Assembly (NCBI RefSeq): GCF_014230055.1
Contig: NZ_JACHVA010000101.1
Coordinates: 248,001-312,000, forward strand
Length of the DNA: 64,000 bases
Origin: Puniceicoccus vermicola
GTDB taxonomy: Bacteria > Verrucomicrobiota > Verrucomicrobiia > Opitutales > Puniceicoccaceae
Direction: 5' to 3'
Both the position numbers and the translations under genes were made by a program. The notes under the pieces were generated by a model. It had not been told where the DNA came from and ran no database searches. It worked only from the letters and a program-made list of their open reading frames with translations. This document shows positions 8,971 to 18,469 of the stretch, in pieces (position 1 is the stretch's first letter; the number at the start of each line of letters is the position of its first letter).

Positions 8971-10023
8971 ATGGCCGGAAAATCGACAAGAGTTACCCTG
9001 CAGGATATATCCGACAAGACCGGTTATGGTCGCTCGACGGTTTCGCTGGCGTTGCGGGATCATCCGAGCATCAAGGAATCGACTCGGAAGAAAATTCGCA
9101 GTGAGGCGGAGAAGCTTGGCTATCGACCAAACCCGTTGGTCTCGGTGTTGATGGCACAGCTTAAAGGGAAGCATAAAGATTATCGTGAGACGATTGCAGT
9201 CTTGGTAAAGACCGCGTATGTTGCCGAGCAGATGACAAGTGCGAGCCCGTTTTACGGGATGCTATACGATTCGATTAAGAAAAAGGCGGCCGAACAAGGA
9301 TTCAGTGTCGACCTTTTCTGTGCTGATGAGTTGGGCGTGTCGGCGAGTCGGCTGAGTCGGATTTTTTTGTCCCGGGGAATTCACGGGGTGCTGATTTTTC
9401 CCGGTGGATCTACGGCTTCTGGGGAGCGCTTGGATATTCAACTGGACTGGCAGTATTTCGTCTCGGTTCTGGTGGGCTTTAACGGGAACTATCAGGAGCT
9501 GAATCAAGTGGTTCCAGACTACACCTATGATGTGAATATTGCGATCGAGATGTTGCACCGAAGCAATCGAGAGCGTGTGGGGTTTGCGATTCCGAAGAGC
9601 CGCAATCGGGGTTCGGATTATAACTGGATGGCTCGTTTTCTTCTTTATCAGCGGGAGCTTCCGGTGCGTCGGAGGATTCCGTTTGTCCCGGAAAAGGGGA
9701 GCGATTTTGGGAAAGAAGAATTCCTGGTATGGTTCCAGAAGCATACTCCGGACACGTTGTTGGTCGCGGGCGATGAAGTGCGAAATTGGCTCGAGGAGGC
9801 TGGGGTTTCCATTCCAGATGATGTTCGCCTGATCAATTTGGTGAAGCGGGGTGAGGCCGGTTTAGCGGGAATCGATCCGCAAACTTCCGAGGTTGGGGGC
9901 GCTGCGGTGGAATTGTTGATTTCGCTTTTGCAGAGCAATCAGTATGGGATCCCTCAATATCCTCGGACGATAGCGGTGAAGGGAGCTTGGAATCCGGGGA
10001 AGTCCTTTCCCGAACACTCATAG
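8971..10023 (+). CDS. LacI family transcriptional regulator
   Basis: A 350-residue LacI/GalR-type repressor. The N-terminal helix-turn-helix reads VTLQDISDKTGYGRSTVSLA followed by the hinge-helix region RPNPLVSVLMAQL. The rest is a periplasmic-binding-protein-like effector domain (GVLIFPGG, NLVKRGEAGLAGIDPQ). It would bind a sugar effector and control nearby genes. It is divergent from the secreted lyase (start at 8838) across a 132-bp gap that holds TATTCGTTCAAAT near 8891, similar to other candidate operators in the window. The next gene starts 83 bp downstream on the same strand. Confidence 0.93.
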   Translation: MAGKSTRVTLQDISDKTGYGRSTVSLALRDHPSIKESTRKKIRSEAEKLGYRPNPLVSVLMAQLKGKHKDYRETIAVLVKTAYVAEQMTSASPFYGMLYDSIKKKAAEQGFSVDLFCADELGVSASRLSRIFLSRGIHGVLIFPGGSTASGERLDIQLDWQYFVSVLVGFNGNYQELNQVVPDYTYDVNIAIEMLHRSNRERVGFAIPKSRNRGSDYNWMARFLLYQRELPVRRRIPFVPEKGSDFGKEEFLVWFQKHTPDTLLVAGDEVRNWLEEAGVSIPDDVRLINLVKRGEAGLAGIDPQTSEVGGAAVELLISLLQSNQYGIPQYPRTIAVKGAWNPGKSFPEHS

Positions 10024-10106
10024 GCTTTAAGTTTACTCGTCACAATTGAACGGGTGCAGAGATCAGCCTGTTGCATCCGAGGGAGTAAATCCGAGGTTGT
10101 GGGGTC

Positions 10107-11453
10107 ATGTCAGCGCCTCTCTGTCCCTCGAATTCCACCTCCGCACAACGGAGTCCCCACATTCTGTTGCGGTCCTCATGGCAGGCCGTCAATATCGGCG
10201 ATATCGGTCACACGCCGGGAGTCCTTCACTTGTTGGAGATGTATTTTCCGGAGGCCCGCGTCACTCTTTGGACGAATCTGGAGGATGAGCGAGCTCTGCA
10301 GGAGCGATTCCCTCAAGTGGAGTTGATCCGCGGAGAGCTTGATGAAGCGGGCACGCATTCAAACCCGGATCTCCAGCGGATCTTTCGGGAGGCCGATTTC
10401 CTGCTTCATGGATCAGGTCCCGGAATTGTGGCCCGAGACGATTTGGTTGCCTGGTCGGCAATGACGGGCAAGCCTTACGGAATATTTGGCGTTACGGTTG
10501 ATCCTCTGACGATTCCGGCAGAGGATGAACGAGGACCTGGAGAGGGAGGGAGTTTAGCGGAACAGCAGAAGCAGGTGGATGGTCTTCCTTCCTCGGATCT
10601 CTCGGAAAAATTGCGGAGAATCCTCAATGGGGCGGAGTTCGTTCTCTGCCGCGACTCTCTCAGTCTTCGGTATTTGCGCAGTCAGGATCTTTCGTGTGAG
10701 GTCTTGGATTTTACTCCCGATGGTGCTTTCGAGATCGACCTAAGGGAGGAGGAGGAAAGCGAGCGCTTTCTTGTCGGGAATCAATTGGAGAGCGGGCGCT
10801 TTCTCGCCGTTATTCCGCGATTGCGATATACTCCCTATCACAAAATCCATCGCCGGACTCCGACGGGCCGTGATCTTCGAGGAGCGAAGGTCAGTGAACG
10901 GTATCGGAAACACGATTTCGATTTGATGCGAGAGGTTGTGATTCGGTGGGTTCGAGAGACGGGAAGAAAGGTGCTGATCTGTCCGGAAATGACCTATCAG
11001 GTAGAACTTGGCCGGGAGGAGATCGTGGACCGACTGCCGGATGATGTTCGCTCTTCCGTGGTCTGGTTGCCATATTTCTGGTCTCCGGGGATGGCTTGCT
11101 CGGTCTATGCTCGATCAGAGGCGGTCCTGAGTATGGACAACCATTCGCCAATCTTTGCACTCTCGGTAGGCGTCCCTACGATTTTTCTTCGTCATGCGAC
11201 GGATACGATTAAGGGTCAGATGTGGCCCGATATCGGAATGGACGACTGGTTCTTTGAGATGGATGAGACCTCCAGCGACGAAGTCGTGGAGTGTCTTTTG
11301 AAGATCCACCAAGACCGTGAATCGGCCCTCCGGTTTGTGAATGAAATTATGGTGCGGGTGCGAGAGGGACATCGCCAGTCGATGGCGATCGTGAGAGAGA
11401 AGGTTCTCGAAAGCTCGACGGCAGCTCCGGTTGAGAATCATCAGAATGTTTGA
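10107..11453 (+). CDS. Polysaccharide pyruvyl transferase family protein
   Basis: A 448-residue protein with features of the polysaccharide pyruvyl transferase family: an early NIGDIGHTPG glycine-rich loop, LLHGSGPGIVARDDL, a CRDSLSLRYL segment (as in 'RD-S' signatures of the family), and a late stretch LSMDNHSPIFALSVGVPTIFL. Family members add ketal pyruvate to sugars in exopolysaccharides, but many distant members have other or unknown roles. No signal peptide is visible, so it is likely cytoplasmic. It lies 83 bp after the LacI gene and about 175 bp before the three-gene operon. The role here is uncertain: it may modify the cell's own polysaccharide rather than take part in catabolism. Confidence 0.65.
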   Translation: MSAPLCPSNSTSAQRSPHILLRSSWQAVNIGDIGHTPGVLHLLEMYFPEARVTLWTNLEDERALQERFPQVELIRGELDEAGTHSNPDLQRIFREADFLLHGSGPGIVARDDLVAWSAMTGKPYGIFGVTVDPLTIPAEDERGPGEGGSLAEQQKQVDGLPSSDLSEKLRRILNGAEFVLCRDSLSLRYLRSQDLSCEVLDFTPDGAFEIDLREEEESERFLVGNQLESGRFLAVIPRLRYTPYHKIHRRTPTGRDLRGAKVSERYRKHDFDLMREVVIRWVRETGRKVLICPEMTYQVELGREEIVDRLPDDVRSSVVWLPYFWSPGMACSVYARSEAVLSMDNHSPIFALSVGVPTIFLRHATDTIKGQMWPDIGMDDWFFEMDETSSDEVVECLLKIHQDRESALRFVNEIMVRVREGHRQSMAIVREKVLESSTAAPVENHQNV

Positions 11454-11628
11454 GTTCCGGCATATCCCCAGTGGGCTTCAGAGAATGGTTCAGAATATCT
11501 CATGGATTCTCTGCTCCGGAGTGAACCTGCGACGGGTTCGGCGATGTTGAACTTTGTCCTGCTTGTTTGATTCTGAAAAATACCTGAATTTTACTGTTTT
11601 CTGTTTTAAACTCTTTTTACCCCTTTCG

Positions 11629-14427
11629 ATGACTACCTCTTTGCTCTCTTCTCGTGCGGTACCGCGTTGTTTCCTCGCGAGCATTTTTTTCTTCTCTGGG
11701 TGTCTGCTGTCAGGGAGAGCGGAAGAATTCATGGAAATGAAGAAGGACCTATCCTTGCGCCAAACGGCAAAAATCGTCTCGCAACCTGGTGGAGTCCGCG
11801 GGGTGGGGATGTTGATCGAGTATCCAGCGCCTGGTCCTCAGACGATGGAAGTGCGTTGGAGTACGTCGAAGCCGAGGAATGAGACTTATCCTCCAATCAC
11901 TCTTGTTCGGGTGTTCTCGCCGAGCGGAGATCTCGTGGCTTTTCACGAATTCCCCGGCGATGAGAGCGGGATATTTGAAGCGGATTTGCCGATTCCAGAA
12001 GGGAGTGGGGGGATTTGGAGGATTTCTTTTTCAGGAGGGCGGTCTGGGGATTTGGTCGAAATCTGTGCTCCCAAATCCGATACTTGGGGAGTGCGGGGTG
12101 AGATGGGCCTGGGGGTGACTCCAGAAATGCCGCGTCCTGGTTATGTTTGGGTGCCGCCATCAGCCGAGGGTTTTCTGGTCGCTTTGGAATCAGGAAGCCC
12201 ACGGGGATTCCGAATTCTGACCGAAGCAGGCGAAATTCTCACTGAGGGTATCCGGGAAGATTCTCCTCGTGGCATTGGCCGGGTGGAGGTCGATTCTCCA
12301 GAGCTGGATTCTGTGGTTCAGGTCGTTGTTCCAGAGCAATTTGCGGGAGGCCTGTTCTTTGAGGGGGTTCCCGGTTTGATCTGTCCTACCCCCGAAGCGG
12401 CGGAGCGCCTGAAAGGAGGATTGGTCGAGAGCCACGGGATCTGGGTCGGTGGACCCCTGCAGGCCCGGGCGCGTGACTGGATGGTTCGTCAAAGTGGAGA
12501 GATTGGGAATCCGAATCTTGATTTTTCAGAGATTGATCCTGAGGCGTTGGAAGAACCTCGATGGGACGCATTGGCTTATGGAAAATACGGTCCGATCAAT
12601 AATCTGGGGGGGATCCTCGAGGCGCAAAATCGGAACCTTGATCCTTCAAGTCCCTGGTATGGGATCAGTGCTCCTGACGGCTACCTCGAAGGGGAACCTA
12701 CTTGGCAAAACTTTCGTTATACGAAGCGGTTGGCCTGGATGGACGCGTCGGCTATCGCTTCCGCCGTCGCGTTCGATTCCGAGGGGAACCCAGCGTATGG
12801 CAATGAAGAGTTGATCCGGAGAGCCACTTTGTTCGCATTTTTCCACATCGCTTCGATGCAGGGAGATGATCTTCTGCGCGATAATGACTTGTATGAAACG
12901 ACTCATCCGATCGTGCTCACTTTCTTCATCTATCCGGGAGCTCTTTCTCAAGCATACTGGGAGTTGGAGCCATGGCTCTCTCCGGAGGTTCGTTCGATCT
13001 GGAAGCAGGGGATGATGGCGGTTGGAGACAAGTCGGCCGATTTTACCGGTTATATGTCCAACCAGTGGGCACATATGATGAGAGGGCATCTGGAGGTCTT
13101 TCTTGCGACCGGAGAGGAGCGTTTTCTTGATTACTTCGAGAGAATGATGACCGCGTATCTGGAAGGGGCACACGGCGTGAATTCGAATTTTGGACAGCAT
13201 CCGGCGGGTTACTTTCTAGAGAACGGTGGACCGGACGGGAACTATGATCGGCTGAACACCTATTGCTTGGTGTCCTCCTATTGGGAATACCAAGAGTTGC
13301 CTGAAGCCGATCCTGAGATTGTGGATATGATGCGGGAAGGGATTGAAAAGAACTTGGAGTTTCGAAAGTTCTTTTGGCTTCCTCAGCCTTCCGGCCGTTT
13401 GCATTCGCCCACTTCGATGAATTGCCGAACTCAGGGGCCGTTCGCGGGGAACGGATATCCGGGAGATATGATGAGCCGGTCGGAATTTCCGCTTGGCGCG
13501 GCCCGCTTCGATCTCGTGAAAGGCAGTGAAGACGACGAGCCCGGGGAGGCATGGACGTTTTCCTATCTTGCAAAAAGCGATGGGCAGGCCGTGAATGTCA
13601 TCAAAGAGGGAATACGTCGCGGGATCCATGCCGAGGCTCCCGGGAAGTCTGCCCGGGGACTCTGGCTGCCTTATTTGGCCCAAGCTTTCTCCTTGCCGGA
13701 GAAGGTCGGGGCAGCCTCCTTGCCGTTTGAAGAAAACGATCGAGTTTGGGATCTTCCGGGGCTTTTCGCTTGGAATCTGAATCGCATCTACGGAGTCGTT
13801 TTCTATGAGGTGCCCGGTTCGACGCGAGATCTGGGGCTGCTGGCGGGGGGCGGACCGACTGTGCTCTGGAGTCCGGAGGTCGGCACTTTCCTGGCGTCGA
13901 TGCAGCCTTCGAGTCCAGTTGCCAATCGAGCCGTCAAGAATGCCAAGGATTTCACCTTTAGCTGTGTGTATCGAGAGACGGCGACCGGATCCCTTGCCTA
14001 CAATGCACAAGAGCCGGTCGGGAGGGCGGAGACGAGCGGTGAGAACTTGACCGAATTCGTTTCCCGGTTGGGAGAGGACACCGATCTGCGGTGGAACTAT
14101 CAAGAGGAGCCGGATGGTTTGAGACTTGGTGTGTCGTTGGAGACGAAAGGAAGTTCGGATGACAATCGATTGAATCTGCCGATTCTGGTCTCGGAAGAGG
14201 CAAGAGTGCGAATCTCGGAGGATCGGTCATCGCTGAGTTTTCACCGGGGATCGGGGCGAGTCCGGATTTCCTGGAATTCCGATCAATCCGGAATCCTGGA
14301 AACGTCGGCGTTGAAGGAAATTCGAAGATTGGTGATTCCCTTCCCGCGGGACGGGGAGCCGCTGACGCTGCAATTTGCGGTGGAGGATGAATGGGGCGAT
14401 GAACCTCAAAGTGAAGCTGCGCCATGA
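11629..14427 (+). CDS. Secreted protein with alpha-toroid domain (polysaccharide lyase-like, unassigned)
   Basis: About 932 residues from ATG 11629; a TTG at 11554 would add 25 residues before the signal peptide. The N-terminus is a signal peptide (CFLASIFFFSGCLLSGRA) with possible SPI cleavage after GRA; the SGC is only a poor lipobox. Residues about 40-300 are beta-rich. The middle (about 350-650) is helical with aromatic and His motifs such as YMSNQWAHMMRGHLEVFL and NSNFGQHPAGYFLENGGPDG, typical of (alpha/alpha)6 toroid lyases or hydrolases. The C-terminal 250 residues are beta-rich. I do not recognise a specific family. The stop overlaps the start of the next gene by four bases (ATGA), so the two are translationally coupled. 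Confidence 0.72.
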   Translation: MTTSLLSSRAVPRCFLASIFFFSGCLLSGRAEEFMEMKKDLSLRQTAKIVSQPGGVRGVGMLIEYPAPGPQTMEVRWSTSKPRNETYPPITLVRVFSPSGDLVAFHEFPGDESGIFEADLPIPEGSGGIWRISFSGGRSGDLVEICAPKSDTWGVRGEMGLGVTPEMPRPGYVWVPPSAEGFLVALESGSPRGFRILTEAGEILTEGIREDSPRGIGRVEVDSPELDSVVQVVVPEQFAGGLFFEGVPGLICPTPEAAERLKGGLVESHGIWVGGPLQARARDWMVRQSGEIGNPNLDFSEIDPEALEEPRWDALAYGKYGPINNLGGILEAQNRNLDPSSPWYGISAPDGYLEGEPTWQNFRYTKRLAWMDASAIASAVAFDSEGNPAYGNEELIRRATLFAFFHIASMQGDDLLRDNDLYETTHPIVLTFFIYPGALSQAYWELEPWLSPEVRSIWKQGMMAVGDKSADFTGYMSNQWAHMMRGHLEVFLATGEERFLDYFERMMTAYLEGAHGVNSNFGQHPAGYFLENGGPDGNYDRLNTYCLVSSYWEYQELPEADPEIVDMMREGIEKNLEFRKFFWLPQPSGRLHSPTSMNCRTQGPFAGNGYPGDMMSRSEFPLGAARFDLVKGSEDDEPGEAWTFSYLAKSDGQAVNVIKEGIRRGIHAEAPGKSARGLWLPYLAQAFSLPEKVGAASLPFEENDRVWDLPGLFAWNLNRIYGVVFYEVPGSTRDLGLLAGGGPTVLWSPEVGTFLASMQPSSPVANRAVKNAKDFTFSCVYRETATGSLAYNAQEPVGRAETSGENLTEFVSRLGEDTDLRWNYQEEPDGLRLGVSLETKGSSDDNRLNLPILVSEEARVRISEDRSSLSFHRGSGRVRISWNSDQSGILETSALKEIRRLVIPFPRDGEPLTLQFAVEDEWGDEPQSEAAP

Positions 14428-17400
14428 GAAAATTCGCCTTCGAAACTTGGGGTCGCGACTCGGATCCCGACCCTCGCAGAGGGTTTGCTCTCATTACGGC
14501 CCTCGGGATGATGGGACTGATGCTGCTCCTTTTGGTCACGCTTTACACGCACCTCAACGTGGAGGTGCGGACTTCTCGAGGTGATCAATCGATTCGTTCC
14601 GCGCGTGAGAATACCATCCTTTCTCTTTCGGTGGCCTTGGGTCACTTGCAGAAATTTACCGGCCCGGATCAGGCGGTCAGTGCGCGTTCGGACCTGATCA
14701 AAGGGGATGATCCCGCGAATGATAATTTACCGGATTATTGGACGGGAGTTTGGGATGAAAGTGGGGCGGTTCAGACTTGGCTGGTAAGCGGAAATGAAGG
14801 CGATCTGCCGCTGGAGTGGAATCCGGTCAGTGGTGGAATAACCTTTGCCGCTGGGGAATCCGCAGTTCTCGTGACGGAGACGGAAGCGGGGCAAGGGGAC
14901 GAAGTAGTCGTTCCGCTGCAATCGATCCTTGAAAATGGAGAGGATGCGGGTTCGTTTGCATTTTGGGTGGGCGATGAAGGAATCAAAGCCAAGGTGAACG
15001 TAGTCGGACGCGCCTCGCAGGGGGCGATCAATGAAGGATTGTTGTATCCTCAGGTTTTTGGAATTCAGGAAATGCGTGATCTGGGCTGGTTCGATCCGGA
15101 GGCGACGAAGACAAGGGACCTTGTCGGGCTGGAAGAAGTTGAGCAATGGGCGACGACATTCGGGCAGGATGAGGTGTTGCCACTACATTTCCATAATCTG
15201 TCGGCTCATGGTCACGGAGTTCTGGCCGATACGGTGAGGGGCGGTTTGAAAAAGGATCTTACCGCGGGTTTACGGCCGGGGGCTGCGGATGGACCCAGTG
15301 GTTCGATTTTTGGCCCCCAGCTGGATGACGCCCCAACCCTGAGGGATCCGGGAGGACCGGCTTGGAGTCAATTGGAGTCGTGGGTGCAGGCTTCCTACGC
15401 GACTGGGAATTCGCTGCCGGTTCGGGCTTCGACCGATACTTCGGTGGGCTTTTTCCCTGTATTGGCGGGATTTCAGAACTATCTTTTTCCGACCTTTAAT
15501 CCGGACGGGACAGTCGACATGCACATGTCTCCAGCGGTCGTTCTGTGGAATCCCTATGATCGACCGCTCGAGCTCACGGATTACGTGATACGGGCGGGGA
15601 GGTCCTCGAGTTTGACCCTGAACGCAGGGTTGGTGGATCTGGCGGATTTTTTCAATAACTGGTATCTCCGCCTGCAGTCGGGTGAAGACGGGGATGGCGA
15701 TCCCGTATACGAGTATCTTCCGGGATCCGGCGAATCAGGTTCTTTCTCCCCGACTCGGTATGAAATGAGATTTACGCCAGAACGAGAGCCCTTAGTCTTT
15801 CGGATTCCGGGAGTGGTTTTGGCTCCGGGAGAGTCGAAGGTATTCAGTCCGGATGCAGGGCACGAAGCATACGCCTTCGAAGGCGATCCGGGAAGCAATG
15901 ACTTGGTGGAAGGTTTTCGTCCCGGTTGGAGCTTCTATTTCCCCACGGGACGAACCCTGAACACGGATACCGATTCAGGAAGTCAGTACCGTCATTATCT
16001 GACGAGTATCGAGCAGTCGCGAATCCAGTCGATCCAGCTCCGTCGGGAGACGAGCGACGAAGGGGAAGAGGTGTTGGCGGATGTGCTCTACCTGAACTAC
16101 CGCTTTCCGGGAGCCATTGGGGCGCCGGCGGCGGAAATGCGGGCCAAACCATCGATCCCCCTCGCACCAGCCGAGGCAATAGGACCTCGTGTGCTGCGGA
16201 CCTATGTCGAAAACGATACGGATCGACCGCTGGTGGCTCGGGTGAAGTGGTTGGGCAATCACAATCCGCGCGCCTCGACGATGGGGGCAGACCCTCTTCA
16301 TTTTCATACATTCTCCGGATCGGATCTGGTCCGAAATCCTTCGGTGATCAGCATGTTGGAGAGTAATGCCGACTGGCAATTGATTCATGAGAGAACGGAT
16401 AGTCGGGTCCCGGTGGGTTTGTCCGATTTCGGAGTGGTGGAGAACGCGGTGTTGTTTGAAAGCTCTCCGGGCTTTGACAGGCTCTATTCAGTGGGGCAAT
16501 TGATGCAGGCACCTCTCTACCGTTGGAATCCACCGGGGACTGTCCCCACTGATACCATCGATCGGCTCAGATTGAGAAATGATCATGCCCGTTTTGACAA
16601 TCTGATTCCGGCGTATGCGGTCGGGAATAGCGTTGCGGACCCACGAATACCTCTCGATTCGTCCTTCGTGGAGTGGGAATCGTTTCCCCCGGCTTCGGCG
16701 GGATCGTTCGTGGATTTTCAGGGGCTTCACTACGACTATTCCTATTTGCTGAATGAGAGTCTTTGGGATGCCTATTTCTTTTCCACTCTTCCGGTCACCG
16801 GAACCATCGTCCCTGCGAACGGAAGGTTGGTATCCTCTGGCGTCGGGAACGGGGCAATTATCGGAGGTTATTATACTTCGGCTTCGGAACTGATGATAGA
16901 TGGTTCGTTTAACGTCAATTCCACTTCGGAAGAGGCTTGGATCGCACTGCTTTCCTCATTTTTCGGTTCGGATGTAGAACTTCAGTCCGGAGTGACGGAT
17001 CCCGCTGGTGGATCTCCGGGAGTTCCGGTCCTGCGGACTGAAATCCCGGTCGGCTCCGCGGTCGACGGAGCTTACAGTGTTGAGGACGAGGATGCTTACG
17101 ACGGTTACCGGAAGTTGAGTCGGGATGAGATTGCGAACCTTGCCACTGCAATAGTCGATGAAATTGAGTTGCGAGGACCGTTTCCTTCACTTGCGGGTTT
17201 CGTCAATCGGCAACTCGATCCGGGCTTGGGACAAGGGCCACAGTTGAAAGGGGCGCTCGCCGCAGCGATTGACGCTGCAGGCATCAACGATGGACTTCAG
17301 GATATTTCCGTCGAGGCGGAGCCAAGTGGATTCGCGGGGTTCATTGCTGCGGCGGAACGCGGTTGGCGGACGGAGGGAATTCCGGGTTGGTTGACCCAGG

Positions 17401-17696
17401 CGGATCTCTTTGCCCGCTTGGGAAGCGTGCTTTCGGCTAGATCAGATACGTTTCGGATTCGTGGTATGGGCGTGGCCAACAAAGACCTAACCGAGGAGAA
17501 TGCCGTGAAGATGTGGGGAGAGTTGATCGTGCAGCGCGTTCCCGACTTTGTTGATAGTGCGAATATTCCAGAGACTCCCTGGGATGGGAACGAAGCCATG
17601 GTGCGAGGGATTCCAGCACTTAACGAAGTCAATGAGCAGTTTGGTCGAGCCTACCGGGTCGTAGGGTTTCGTTGGTTGGAGGAGGGTGAGTTATGA
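14424..17696 (+). CDS. Verru_Chthon cassette protein A-like giant pilin-related protein
   Basis: A 1090-residue protein with a type IV pilin-like N-terminus: a short charged leader, then RRG-FALITALGMMGLMLLLLV, a membrane span starting at the predicted prepilin cleavage site. The next stretch (SVALGHLQKFTGPDQAVSA) is the hallmark of the Verru_Chthon cassette protein A family (TIGR02600-like), known mainly from Verrucomicrobia and usually encoded with smaller pilin-like proteins B, C and D. Those partners are absent here. The long beta-rich exported part has no enzyme motif I can identify. It is coupled by ATGA overlaps to a secreted toroid protein upstream and a small secreted protein downstream, suggesting the three work together at the cell envelope. 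Confidence 0.78.
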   Translation: MRKFAFETWGRDSDPDPRRGFALITALGMMGLMLLLLVTLYTHLNVEVRTSRGDQSIRSARENTILSLSVALGHLQKFTGPDQAVSARSDLIKGDDPANDNLPDYWTGVWDESGAVQTWLVSGNEGDLPLEWNPVSGGITFAAGESAVLVTETEAGQGDEVVVPLQSILENGEDAGSFAFWVGDEGIKAKVNVVGRASQGAINEGLLYPQVFGIQEMRDLGWFDPEATKTRDLVGLEEVEQWATTFGQDEVLPLHFHNLSAHGHGVLADTVRGGLKKDLTAGLRPGAADGPSGSIFGPQLDDAPTLRDPGGPAWSQLESWVQASYATGNSLPVRASTDTSVGFFPVLAGFQNYLFPTFNPDGTVDMHMSPAVVLWNPYDRPLELTDYVIRAGRSSSLTLNAGLVDLADFFNNWYLRLQSGEDGDGDPVYEYLPGSGESGSFSPTRYEMRFTPEREPLVFRIPGVVLAPGESKVFSPDAGHEAYAFEGDPGSNDLVEGFRPGWSFYFPTGRTLNTDTDSGSQYRHYLTSIEQSRIQSIQLRRETSDEGEEVLADVLYLNYRFPGAIGAPAAEMRAKPSIPLAPAEAIGPRVLRTYVENDTDRPLVARVKWLGNHNPRASTMGADPLHFHTFSGSDLVRNPSVISMLESNADWQLIHERTDSRVPVGLSDFGVVENAVLFESSPGFDRLYSVGQLMQAPLYRWNPPGTVPTDTIDRLRLRNDHARFDNLIPAYAVGNSVADPRIPLDSSFVEWESFPPASAGSFVDFQGLHYDYSYLLNESLWDAYFFSTLPVTGTIVPANGRLVSSGVGNGAIIGGYYTSASELMIDGSFNVNSTSEEAWIALLSSFFGSDVELQSGVTDPAGGSPGVPVLRTEIPVGSAVDGAYSVEDEDAYDGYRKLSRDEIANLATAIVDEIELRGPFPSLAGFVNRQLDPGLGQGPQLKGALAAAIDAAGINDGLQDISVEAEPSGFAGFIAAAERGWRTEGIPGWLTQADLFARLGSVLSARSDTFRIRGMGVANKDLTEENAVKMWGELIVQRVPDFVDSANIPETPWDGNEAMVRGIPALNEVNEQFGRAYRVVGFRWLEEGEL

Positions 17697-18466
17697 GCAG
17701 GGCGTTACGAACTGGGTGGATTCTCGTGTCTCTTCTTCTTTTGGGAGGCACTTTCCTGAGGGCGGAAACTCCGATCGTGGAAGTCAAATTTCAGGTATAC
17801 TTGTTAAGCCAGCCCTCTGCTCGTATTGAGGCCGCGGCACCCGATGATGGGGGAGGGACCCAAATGCGTAGCTATAAGCCGACTGAGATTCTCTATCGGA
17901 ATCCGGGAAAGGATTCGTGGGAAGAGATCGAAGTTTCGGTGGGTCGTCTATCCCGGGAGCTTTTGTATGAAGGCCCGCCTGAGATTTCTCTCTATTGGGG
18001 AGATCCGTCTCGGAGGATGAAACTGGGCGCGGTGCGGGTTCCGGAAGGCGTTCGACGACTGCTCATCCTGATCATGCCAGACCGGAGTAGTGGTCCGGGG
18101 GTTCACCTGATCCCAATCCCATTTTCAGGAAACGAGATCGCCGGCGGGGAGGGTCGTTTTCTGAATCTGGGAACCGAAGACCTCGCGAGCCGCATTGGCG
18201 GAGATATGAAGGTCCTTTCCTTTGGTGAGTCCGTGTCAGTCGATCTGGGACAGGTTCAGGACTTTTATCTTCCTGTACAGTTTGCGGTGATGGATCCTAC
18301 AGGGGGATGGACAGTGAGGCATTCCGAGAAACTGATCGTTCAGCCCGAGTTGGGGTATCTTTTTGTCATCTACAGTGTTCCGGGGCTGCGGGATCGTCTG
18401 AGGATTCTGAAGCTGGAGGTCCCGAAAAGGGCGGATGATTTCAGCCCTTCGGAATCGGTGGGTTGA
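17693..18466 (+). CDS. Small secreted protein of unknown function in Verru_Chthon A operon
   Basis: 257 residues with a clear signal peptide (GWILVSLLLLGGTFLRA) cut near residue 25. The mature part is beta-rich and lacks recognisable motifs. The start overlaps the upstream stop by four bases, making it the third gene of a coupled operon. Its stop is three bases from the stop of the convergent pectate-lyase-fold gene, leaving no space for a separate terminator. It may be a partner of the giant pilin-like protein; this is inferred only from coupling. Confidence 0.75.
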   Translation: MSRALRTGWILVSLLLLGGTFLRAETPIVEVKFQVYLLSQPSARIEAAAPDDGGGTQMRSYKPTEILYRNPGKDSWEEIEVSVGRLSRELLYEGPPEISLYWGDPSRRMKLGAVRVPEGVRRLLILIMPDRSSGPGVHLIPIPFSGNEIAGGEGRFLNLGTEDLASRIGGDMKVLSFGESVSVDLGQVQDFYLPVQFAVMDPTGGWTVRHSEKLIVQPELGYLFVIYSVPGLRDRLRILKLEVPKRADDFSPSESVG

Positions 18467-18469
18467 GGC

